Assembly: GCA_003022535.1 (NCBI GenBank)
Contig: PXTT01000064.1
Coordinates: 1-55,893 of the forward strand
Length of the DNA: 55,893 nucleotides
Source: Bacteroidetes bacterium QS_9_68_14
Lineage (GTDB): Bacteria; Bacteroidota; Rhodothermia; Rhodothermales; Salinibacteraceae
Reading direction: 5' to 3'
Part shown: positions 32,023 to 43,186 of the stretch, piece by piece
Layout: each line of letters opens with the position of its first letter
Numbering within the stretch: position 1 is the stretch's first letter
Notes under the pieces: model-generated
Databases searched by the model: none
What the model was told of the DNA's origin: nothing
Seen by the model: the letters and a program-made list of their open reading frames with translations, nothing else
Position numbers and translations under genes: made by a program

Positions 32023-33306
32023 ATGGCTACTGAAGTGCGCTCTTTCATGGAGCTACGCGGCGAACAATCTACCGGAGGGATGACTTCGCCCGACGATCAG
32101 GCCGGACGGCGCCCGGCGGCACGAGCGTCCCGAGCGGGCCTTTCCCCGCCCGCGAACCGACCTCCGCAGGCCGGGCGCCGCCAGAAGCGTGTGGCCCTCT
32201 TTACCGGCGCCTACAACCACATCGCCGACGGCGTGTCGCTGACGCTTAACCGGCTGGTGGCCCACCTGGAGCGGCAGGGCGCGGCGGTGCGCGTCTTCGC
32301 CCCCACCGTCGAGGACCCGCCCGTCGACCACGCGGGAACGCTCGTGCCGGTGCGCTCGATGCGCGCGCCCGGACGCCCCGACTACCGCGTAACGCTGGGC
32401 CTCTCGCGCGCGGCGCGGCAGGAACTCCGGGCTTTTCGCCCGAACCTTTTCCACGTCGCCACTCCCGACCTCCTGGGCCGCTCGGCGCGCAAGTGGGCCC
32501 GCCGCTGGGGCGTGCCGCTGGTGGCCTCCTACCACACCCACTTTAGCTCGTATCTCAAGTATTACGGTCTCGGGCTCTTGGAGGGAGCGCTGTGGGCGTA
32601 CCTACGCCGTTTTTACCGCCCGTGCCGCCATATCTACGTTCCCAGCCCCTCGATGGCTGAGGTGCTGCGCCACCGCGGTGTGACCGGCGGGCTGCGACTC
32701 TGGCAGCGTGGCGTGGACACGACCCGCTTTCGCCCCGACCGGCGCTCGCTGGCGTGGCGCCGCGCGCAAGGCATCGGTGACGACGAGGTCGTCGTCTCGT
32801 TCGTGAGCCGCCTCGTTCGCGAGAAGGGACTCGGCGTCTTCACCGAGGTCATCGAGGGGCTGCGCGCCCGCGGCGTGCCCTGCCGCTGCCTCGTGGTGGG
32901 CGATGGCCCGGCGCGCGCGGACATGGAAGCGCGCCTGCCGCATACGGCCACCTTCACTGGCCACCTCGAGGGAGAGGCGCTCGCGCGTGCCTACGCCTCC
33001 AGTGACGTGTTTCTCTTTCCCAGCGACACGGAGACCTTCGGCAACGTGACCCTCGAAGCGATGGCCTCGGGGCTCCCCACCATCTGCGCCGACGCCACCG
33101 GATCGAGCACGCTCGTGGACGACGAGCGGACGGGCCTGCTGGCGCCCTCGGGCAACGCGCGTGCCTTTCTGGACGCCACCGCGGTTCTCGGGCGCATGGC
33201 CGGCTACTACGACGAAATCCTGAACCCGCACCGCGTGCACGCCTCCCGGCAGGCCGCTGGCGACGGGGCGGCTCGCGGCGAGCCGGCGCTCGCGGCCACG
33301 CCGTGA
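32023..33306 (+). CDS. Glycosyltransferase family 4 protein
   Basis: VALFTGAYNHIADGVSLTLNRLVAHLERQGAAVRVFAP...VASYHTHFSSYLKYYG...RGVDTTRFRP...SDVFLFPSDTETFGNVTLEAMASGLPTICADATG. Confidence 0.92.
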   Translation: MATEVRSFMELRGEQSTGGMTSPDDQAGRRPAARASRAGLSPPANRPPQAGRRQKRVALFTGAYNHIADGVSLTLNRLVAHLERQGAAVRVFAPTVEDPPVDHAGTLVPVRSMRAPGRPDYRVTLGLSRAARQELRAFRPNLFHVATPDLLGRSARKWARRWGVPLVASYHTHFSSYLKYYGLGLLEGALWAYLRRFYRPCRHIYVPSPSMAEVLRHRGVTGGLRLWQRGVDTTRFRPDRRSLAWRRAQGIGDDEVVVSFVSRLVREKGLGVFTEVIEGLRARGVPCRCLVVGDGPARADMEARLPHTATFTGHLEGEALARAYASSDVFLFPSDTETFGNVTLEAMASGLPTICADATGSSTLVDDERTGLLAPSGNARAFLDATAVLGRMAGYYDEILNPHRVHASRQAAGDGAARGEPALAATP

Positions 33307-33390
33307 GTAGCAACGCGCTGCGTTGCTGTGCCGGACGCAGGGCGTTTTTCTCTGCATCGCGCTCGAAGACCCGTCAAGCGCCCTCCGCCC

Positions 33391-34515
33391 GTGCGCCTGC
33401 TCTTCGTCTCGCACTCGTTTCCGCCGCCGGGGCGCCCGCTGGCGAACCTCGGCGGAATGCAGCGCGTGGCCGTCGAGCTGCACGAGGCGCTTGCCGCCCA
33501 TCCCGCCGTCGAACTGCGCAGCGAGCTTCTGCGCACCTCGTGGCGATGGACCCACTGGCGCACCGGGCCCTTCCTGGCGCGGGCCGCGTGGCGTCTCTGG
33601 CAGGCTGCCCGCCGCCGCGCGGTGGACGCGGTGCTCTTCTCCTCAATGGTCACAGCCACGCTGGCGTGGACGCTGCGCCGCGTCTTTCGGGAAAACGGCG
33701 TGGCCACCGGCGCCATCGCCCACGGGCGCGACGTGACGCTCGCGGTGGCGCCCTACCAGTGGATGCTCCCGCGCGTCTTCGCGTCGCTGGATCGCGTCTT
33801 TCCCGTCAGCCGCGCGACCGGCGAGGCGGCCCGCACGCGCGGCGCTGAGCGCGTGACGGTCGTTCCCAACGGCGTGGATACCGCGCGCTTCTCGGCGCCG
33901 GCGGACCCCCCGGCCGCCCGGCGCGAATTGCTCGACACGTTCGACGCGGAGCGGTCCGAGCCGGCCACGCTCCTGTGTAGCGTGGGGCGCCATGTGGAAC
34001 GCAAGGGCTTCGACTGGTTTGCCGAACACGTCTTGCCGCGCCTGCCGGAGGGCGTGTGCTACTGGATCGCCGGCGCCGGGCCGCGCACTGAGGCCCTCCG
34101 GTGCGCTGCGCGCCGGGCAGGCGTGGCCGGGCGCGTGCGGTTCCTGGGGCGCGTCTCCGAAGAGAACCTGCACCGCCTCTATCGCGGCGCCGACCTCTTC
34201 GTGATGCCGAACGTGCCCGCCCCCGAAGGCGACATGGAAGGCTTCGGCGTCGTCATGCTGGAGGCGGGCCTGAGCGGCCTACCGACGGTCGCTGCGCGGC
34301 TGGAAGGCATCCGCGACGTGATCGCCGAGGGGGAGAACGGGCACCTCGTTCCGCCCCGCGACGCCGAGGCGTTTGCCGCTGCCGTTCGCTGCTACCACGA
34401 CGGCGCGCGCGACCCCCAGGCGGCCGGCCAGCGCGCGGCGGCGTACGTGGAGCGCACCTTCGGCTGGGAGGCCGTGGCGGGCCGCTACGTCGAGGCGCTG
34501 GCGCGCGTGGCTTGA
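33391..34515 (+). CDS. Glycosyltransferase family 4 protein
   Basis: VRLLFVSHSFPPPGRPLANLGGMQRVAVELHEAL...VVPNGVDTARFSAP...ADLFVMPNVPAPEGDMEGFGVVMLEAGLSGLPTVAARLEGIRDVIAEGENGHLVPP. GTG start assumed. Confidence 0.92.
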   Translation: MRLLFVSHSFPPPGRPLANLGGMQRVAVELHEALAAHPAVELRSELLRTSWRWTHWRTGPFLARAAWRLWQAARRRAVDAVLFSSMVTATLAWTLRRVFRENGVATGAIAHGRDVTLAVAPYQWMLPRVFASLDRVFPVSRATGEAARTRGAERVTVVPNGVDTARFSAPADPPAARRELLDTFDAERSEPATLLCSVGRHVERKGFDWFAEHVLPRLPEGVCYWIAGAGPRTEALRCAARRAGVAGRVRFLGRVSEENLHRLYRGADLFVMPNVPAPEGDMEGFGVVMLEAGLSGLPTVAARLEGIRDVIAEGENGHLVPPRDAEAFAAAVRCYHDGARDPQAAGQRAAAYVERTFGWEAVAGRYVEALARVA

Positions 34516-34572
34516 TGAGCGCGTCGCGTTGCGGGACGCGGCCCAGGACGGGCGCGTCGCACATCTCATTCA

Positions 34573-35000
34573 TCACACCCCTTTCGTCAGGTCCATCATG
34601 GCCGGGTTGGTCTTTCCGGCCACGCTTTTGGTATCGTCGCGCCAGCCGCAGATGACGAGGCCGGGCAGGCGCGCCAGCCGCGCTCGCGGGCGGCAGCGAG
34701 GAACGCGTGGTCGAGCGTGCCCGGCGCCCCGCGCGCGACGGCGAGCACCGGCAACGCGAAGCGCGCGGCGAGGCCGGCCGTGCCGGTGCCTTCGGTCAGG
34801 CCCTTGCCGAGGCACATCAGATCCGGCACCACGCCTTCGCCCCCGCAGGCGAAGAGCAGGCCGGTGCGTGCGCCCGCCGCCTCCACGCTGGCCTCCTCGT
34901 CGGGGGGAAACGGCTCGAGCTGGGGGCGTAGCGACGCCTCGTCGCGTCGCCGGAGGCGCGTCTGCCAGCGGGCGTCGGCCGTCTCGGCGGGCGAGGGCAT
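34573..35000 (-). pseudogene. Collapsed bioA-bioD remnant (biotin biosynthesis)
   Basis: BioA-like RTGLLFACGGEGVVPDLMCLGKGLTEG abuts BioD-like LAARFALPVLAVARGAPGTLDHAFLAAARERG; BioD resumes in another frame as GLVICGWRDDTKSVAGKTNPAMMDLTKGV*. Confidence 0.7.
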
Positions 35001-35102
35001 GGGGCGTTGCGGCTGCAGATTTGAGGTTAAAGGTTGGCCGGTCCACCGGCGCGCAACCCGCCCCCCACACCCCTAAACTCCCGCACTCCCACGCCCTCAC
35101 AC

Positions 35103-37414
<2,312 letters not shown>

Positions 37415-37533
37415 AATGCCAGACTGGCAGGCACGCGCGCCCGGTCTGGTTCTTGTGCTCCTTTCTATGACGGGACGGCCTCTGCGCCGCCCGCTCGTCT
37501 TCCCTCGTCGCTGCCGCCGCTGCCCCGCGCCGC

Positions 37534-40078
37534 ATGAACGAACCGCCCCTCGACGAACTGCTCGCCGCCTCCTCCGAGGGCGATCCCACCGTCGCCGCGC
37601 CCGAGCAGGTGCCCTTCGCTCCCGACGACGTCGAGGGCATCGACCTCGACCCCGGTGACGTGCCCGAGGCGCTCCCTATCCTGACGTTGCGCAACACGGT
37701 GCTCTTCCCCGGCGTCGTGCTGCCGATCACCATCGGGCGCGAAAGCTCGCTCCAGCTCGCCCGCGAGGCCTTCGAGAACGAAGAGCTGATCGGCGTGGTC
37801 GCGCAGAAGGAGGCCGAGACCGAGGACCCCGAGCCCGGAGACCTCTACCAGATGGGGACGGTCGCCGAGATCCTCAAGCTCATCAAGATGCCTGACGGCT
37901 CGACCTCGATGGTCATCCAGGGCAAGCGACGCATCCAGACGGGCGATTTCACGCAGGCTGAGCCGTACCTGCGCGCCGAGGTCGAGACCGTCGAGGAGCC
38001 GGAGGGGCACCTGAGCGACGACCAGGAGAGCGACGAGGACGAGGAGCGCCCCGAGCTGGAGGCGCGCCTGCGGGAGATCAAGGACATGGCCGTCGAGATC
38101 GTGGAGGTGGCGCCGAACTTGCCCAGCGAGGCCGCCTACGCGGTGCAGAACATCGACTCGCCGACCTTCCTGATCCACTTCATCGCCTCGAACCTCCAGA
38201 CTGACGTCGAGGACAAGCAGAAGCTCCTCGAGACGCTCCCGCTCTTGGAGCGGGCGGATCTGGTGATGGAGTTCCTCGACCGCGAGCGCCAGGTGCTCGA
38301 AGTCAGTGAAGAAATTAGAGGCCGCGTGCGCGACGACGTGGACGAGCAGCAACGCGAGTACCTGCTGCGCCAGCAGATGAAGGCCATCCAGGATGAGCTG
38401 GGCGAGGGCGCCCCCGGCGCCGGCGACGTGGAGGAGCTACGCGAGCGCCTCGAAGAGAAAGACCTCCCCGAGCACGCCCGCGAGACCGCCGAGAAGGAGC
38501 TGGGCCGCCTGGGCCGCATCAACCCCGCCGCGCCCGACTACGCGGTGACGCGCAGCTACGTCGAGTGGATCCTCGACCTCCCGTGGCGCGACTACTCCGA
38601 CGACAACCTCGACATCGGCCACGCCGAGGAGGTCCTGGAGGAAGACCACTACGGCCTCGAAAAAGTCAAAAAGCGGATGCTCGAGTACCTGGCGGTGCTC
38701 AAGCTCAAAAAGGAGCGCGACTCTGAGGACCAGAAGGCGCCGATCCTGTGCCTGCACGGGCCGCCGGGCGTCGGCAAGACGAGCCTGGGCAAATCGGTCG
38801 CCCGCGCGCTGGGGCGCGAGTTCGTGCGCTTCTCGCTGGGGGGCGTGCGCGACGAAGCGGAAATCCGCGGCCACCGGCGCACCTACGTCGGCGCGCTCCC
38901 CGGGCGCATCCTGCAGAGCCTCAAAAAAGCCGGCACGAACAACCCGGTGATGATGCTCGATGAGGTCGACAAGCTCGACAGCGGCGTGCGCGGGGACCCG
39001 TCCAGTGCGCTACTGGAAGTCCTGGACCCCGAGCAGAACGACAACTTCAACGACCACTACCTGGAGCTCGACTACGACCTGTCGCAGATTCTCTTCATCG
39101 CCACGGGGAACTACCTCCACCGGCTACACGCCGTTCGAGAAGACCCAGATCGCCGAGCAGTACCTCATCCCTCGCCAGATCGAGCGCAACGGGCTGGACG
39201 AGGGGCAAGTGACGCTCGAACCCGACGCGCTGCGCCTCATCATCGACGGGTACACGCGCGAAAGCGGCGTGCGCGACCTCGAGCGCACCATCGGCGCGGT
39301 GTGCCGGGGCGTGGCTAAGGAGGTCGCCACCGGCGAGTCCGACGGCGAGACGGTCGGCGCCGACGACCTCGAAGACTACATCGGCGCGCGCGAGCACTTC
39401 CCCGAGGTGGCCGACCGCACCGAGGTGCCCGGCGTGGCCACGGGGCTGGCGTTCACGCCCACCGGCGGCGACATCCTCTTCATCGAGGCCAGCGTCTCGC
39501 GCGGGAGCGGGCAGCTGCGCCTCACCGGCCAGCTCGGCGACGTGATGCAAGAAAGCGCGCAGGCGGCGCTCTCCTACGTCAAGGCCCGCGCCGACGAGCT
39601 GGGCATTCCGCAGGACGCCTTCCGCTACTGGGACCTGCACGTCCACGTCCCCGCCGGCGCGATCCCGAAGGACGGCCCTTCCGCCGGCATCGCGCTCCTC
39701 GCGGCGCTCGCCTCCATCTACACCCAGCGCCGCGTGCGCCCGGACGTGGCGATGACCGGCGAGGCCACGCTGCGCGGGCTGGTGCTTCCGGTTGGCGGCA
39801 TCAAGGAAAAGGTCCTCGCGGCCAAGCGCGCCGGGATCGACGAGGTCCTCCTGCCGGAGAAAAACGAAAAGGACGTGCGCGAGATCGAGTCCGACGCCCT
39901 CGACGAGCTCGATGTGAGCTACGTGGAGCGCATGGGCGCGGTCGTCGAGCAGGTTCTCGAAGACGACCCGGTGACCGACCCGGCGGAGCTCTTCGGCGTG
40001 TCCGACACGGAGAAGCGCATCGCCGCGGGCCTGGCCAACGGCGACGCGGGCACGGGCCCGCCGCAGGCGGTGGCGTGA
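37534..40078 (+). pseudogene. lon: Endopeptidase La (Lon), frameshifted by an internal deletion near 39117
   Basis: N part LPILTLRNTVLFPGVVLPI...LCLHGPPGVGKTSLGKSVARALGREFVRFSLGGVRDEAEIRGHRRTYVGALPGRI...LFIATGNYLH; C part GYTPFEKTQIAEQYLIPRQ...GDVMQESAQAALSYVK...PKDGPSAGIALLAALAS in another frame. Confidence 0.93.
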
Positions 40079-40127
40079 GCCTTTTGGCTCGGACGGCAGA
40101 CGGCGGGCGGATGGCAGCCACGATCAG

Positions 40128-40160
40128 AAACCCGTCAGGTCTGCGAGGCCTGACGGGTTT
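40128..40160. terminator. Bidirectional intrinsic terminator-like hairpin
   Basis: AAACCCGTCAGG-tctgcgagg-CCTGACGGGTTT: perfect 12-bp stem, between convergent lon and the nucleotidyltransferase remnant. Confidence 0.85.
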
Positions 40161-40187
40161 GCGTTTGGCGTGGCTCCCCGCGCGAGG

Positions 40188-40680
40188 CTATTCCGGCGCG
40201 CTGCTGTCCCCTTCTTCCAGCGCCTCGGCGTCGCCTTGGTCTCTCGTCCGCCCAGTCGCGCGCTCGTTTCGGATGAAGTCCGCCCGCCCGATGACGGGTA
40301 CGGGTATGCCTTCCAGGTTCACCTCCGGTCGCTCGGGCCACGCGTCCTCGAAGGCGGTGGCCTCGACGGACGCCATCACGTCGATGCGGCGTGGAGCGAC
40401 GCCGATCTGGAATACCACGTCCGGCTGGGCGAGGTATTCCCTCGACACCTGCCTGAGCGGAGCGCCGAACTGGCGAAGTGCCTGCATGACGCGCGCGGCG
40501 TTTCCCGCGCTGGGTTTCTACCCGCAGGCCGATGTCGCCGGTAGCGCGCGGGTGTCCGTGCGCCGCCAGCGCGTGAACGCCCACCAAGAGATACTCACAC
40601 CAAGAGATACTCGACCTCCGCGTCGGCGAAGGCGGACAAGATGTCGCGATGGGCCGCTGCTGAGCACGGGGTGTTTCGTT
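40188..40680 (-). pseudogene. Nucleotidyltransferase-fold (MNT/AbiEii-like) protein, disrupted
   Basis: AHRDILSAFADAEVEYLLV* | EYLLVGVHALAAHGHPRATGDI | SAGNAARVMQALRQFGAPLRQV...DVVFQIGVAPRRIDVMASVEATAFEDAW...VPVIGRADFIRNERATGRTRDQGDAEALEEG* read across three frames. Confidence 0.82.
40582..40612. repeat. Tandem duplication, 15-nt unit at period 16
   Basis: caccaagagatactc a caccaagagatactc. Confidence 0.95.
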
Positions 40681-41133
40681 TGCGCTTTCGCCGCGGCTTC
40701 GGTCGCCGGCTTCTTTGAACGCCCACGCCGTCTTCGCCAGCGGCCACACCATGCCGACGCGCTCCGCCGGCGTGCTCCCGGCGAGGTCGTCGTTCGAGGG
40801 GCGCTCGTTGCCGCGCTTGCTAATGGTGGCGGTGCGGCCGAGTCTGTGGTCGGGCATGAGGCGCATGGCCACTGGAGGCGTGGCTACGAGGTGCCTGGAA
40901 AGGAAGGCACGCATCACAGGCGGCCGGGAGGTTCGCCGTCCGCGGTCCGTCGTCTGCCGTCCGGCCCGTCAGGGCCGTCCTCGCGGTCGCGCTCCTCAAG
41001 GATCTTGGCGTCCTCGACGTTCGGGTCGCGGCCCTCGCGGAAGGCCTGCTCCACGTCGGCGAGCGTGTTGGCGGCGCGGCGGCGTGTTACGCAGTTCGTG
41101 TTGCGTGACCCACGAAAAAACGCGCCCCACGCA

Positions 41134-41421
41134 TCAGGAATTACGTCGTTGCGCGCCGGTGGGCGGCTCGGCGGGGCCGGGGCCGTCTCCTTCGGGGCGC
41201 GGGTCGTCTGGGGCGCGTGACGTGCCGGAGGCGCTCTCGAAAAAGGCGTCCAGCTCGTCGGCGAGGGCGTGGCTTATGCCGCGCACGCCCTGCGCGACGG
41301 CCGAGAGCGTCGTCTCGGCGAGGAAGCGGGCTTGCTCGTCGGCGTCGAGGTCGTCGAAGGCGTCACGGGCGCGGTCGTAGTCGCCGGAGCGGGCATCGTC
41401 GTGGGCATCGTCGAAGCGCAT
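41134..41421 (-). CDS. Hypothetical protein
   Basis: MRFDDAHDDARSGDYDRARDAFDDLDADEQARFLAETTLSAVAQGVRGISHALADELDAFFESA; acidic helical, plausible coding composition. Confidence 0.6.
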   Translation of the reverse strand: MRFDDAHDDARSGDYDRARDAFDDLDADEQARFLAETTLSAVAQGVRGISHALADELDAFFESASGTSRAPDDPRPEGDGPGPAEPPTGAQRRNS

Positions 41422-41519
41422 GGGCGGGGACCTCTTTGGCGAAGAAGGCTTTGCAACAAGCGCGCGCATCACGAGAAAGCACGCCTTGTTGTTATGCCCA
41501 CCCGGCTGGAAAGATCGGC

Positions 41520-42608
41520 ATGGCCTCGCTGCCCGAAAAACCCGCCGTCCCGCCCGTGAGCAACGCCCCACCCGCTACCGACGAGAACACCGACGCGCGC
41601 CCCGCTGGCCCGGTGCCGGAGGCGAGCGCCGGGGCCGACGCAAGCAACGCCGACCGGGAGCACCGCACCGGCACAGTCGTCAGCTCCACCGGGAGCTGGT
41701 ACGAGGGGCAGACCGCCGGAGGGCTTGTCTCGTCGAAGGCGCGCGGCAAGCTACGCCTGCGCGAGGAGGACACGACCAATCCCATTGCCGTGGGCGACCG
41801 CGTGACGCTGCGCATCGCGCCGGAGGACGGCACCGGCTACATCACTGCCATCCACGACCGCAGCAACGCTCTCACGCGCCGCGCCGCCGGCTCTCGCGCC
41901 GGGCAGCGCCACGTCATCGTTGCTAACGTGGACGCCGCCTGGGCCGTGCAGGCGGTGCGAAGGCCGAAGCTCAACCCCGGCTTCCTCGACCGCTTTCTGG
42001 TGATGGCGGGCGTTTGCAAGATCCCCGCCGGTATCATTTTCAACAAGACCGACCTGGCGCGCCCGGAGGACAAGGAGCGCGTGGCCACGCTGCGCGCCCT
42101 CTACGCCGATCTCGACTATCCCGTCCTGATGACCAGCGCCACCGAGGGCGACGGCGTCGAGGCGGTGAAGGACGCGCTGGAAGGGCGCCTGAGCGTCCTC
42201 AGCGGGCCCAGCGGAGCAGGCAAGTCCACGCTGCTAAACGCCGTGCAGCCGGGGCTGGGCCTGCGCACCGGCGCGGTGAGCGACAAGACGAACAAGGGCC
42301 GCCACACGACCACCCACGCCGCGCTCTATCCGCTGGAAAGCCTCGACGGCGGCGGCTTTGTGGCCGACACGCCCGGCATCCGCGAGTTCGGCATCCTCGA
42401 CCTCGAGCCCGACGAGCTGGGCCACTTTTTCGTCGAGTTCTTCCACTACCTCGACGACTGCAAATTCCCCGACTGCACGCACGACCACGAGCCGGGCTGT
42501 GCCGTCAAGGATGCCGTGCAAGACGGCGCTATCCACGAGCAACGCTACGAGAGCTACTTGAACATCCTGGCGTCGTTGCGAGAAGGCGAGGCGCGGGTCG
42601 GGTGGTAG
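41520..42608 (+). CDS. rsgA: Ribosome small subunit-dependent GTPase A
   Basis: GTVVSSTGSWYEG...GDRVTL...GIIFNKTDLA...VLSGPSGAGKSTLLNAVQPGLGLRTGAVSDKTNKGRHTTTHAALYPL...VADTPGIREFG...CKFPDCTHDHEPGCAV. Confidence 0.96.
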   Translation: MASLPEKPAVPPVSNAPPATDENTDARPAGPVPEASAGADASNADREHRTGTVVSSTGSWYEGQTAGGLVSSKARGKLRLREEDTTNPIAVGDRVTLRIAPEDGTGYITAIHDRSNALTRRAAGSRAGQRHVIVANVDAAWAVQAVRRPKLNPGFLDRFLVMAGVCKIPAGIIFNKTDLARPEDKERVATLRALYADLDYPVLMTSATEGDGVEAVKDALEGRLSVLSGPSGAGKSTLLNAVQPGLGLRTGAVSDKTNKGRHTTTHAALYPLESLDGGGFVADTPGIREFGILDLEPDELGHFFVEFFHYLDDCKFPDCTHDHEPGCAVKDAVQDGAIHEQRYESYLNILASLREGEARVGW

Positions 42609-42787
42609 TTCGCCCGCCCCACGAGGGCACGCACCGCAAGGGTATGCCCTTCGATCCGCGCAAGGCCCCACGCCGTTAGCTTGCCTGATCGGGGGACGAC
42701 TTTCATCCAGCGTCCCAGGCACAGAGGGGAGCGAGAGGCGAAGCGAACCGACGATCAGCGACCCAGCGAGCGCGAGCACGCGAACTG

Positions 42788-43031
42788 AACCCCACTGCCA
42801 TCGCCCTCGACCTGGTGATGCCGGAAATGGACGGCTTCACCTTCCTGGAGAAGATGCACGAAAACCGCGCCTACTAGTCGATTCCTGTCATCGTGATGAC
42901 GGCCAAAGAGCTGACTGGTGAGGACCGCGCGCCTCAACGGGCACGTCGAGAACGTTCTGCAAGAAGGCCGCTCCCAGTGCGAAGAGCTGCTGGACGCAGC
43001 AGGTGAGCGCGCCGAGCGGGTGACGTCGTGA
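42788..43031 (+). pseudogene. Response-regulator receiver domain remnant
   Basis: PTAIALDLVMPEMDGFTFLEKMHENRAY*SIPVIVMTAKELTGEDR then, in another frame, RLNGHVENVLQEGRSQCEELLDAAGE. Confidence 0.85.
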
Positions 43032-43121
43032 CTCGTCCGCTCACTTCGTTCGCCGGATGGTGGGACAGTCCGCTTGCTACGCTCGCTCGATGATGGATGG
43101 TTTTCGGCGGGCAGGCGCGTT

Positions 43122-43159
43122 GCTAAGCGAAGCCCCCTTCGCTAAGCGGAGCGCCCTTC
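43122..43159. repeat. Imperfect tandem duplication, 19-nt unit
   Basis: gctaagcgaagcccccttc / gctaagcggagcgcccttc (17/19 identical). Confidence 0.85.
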
Positions 43160-43186
43160 ACCATCCACAATCCACCAGCTACCAAA

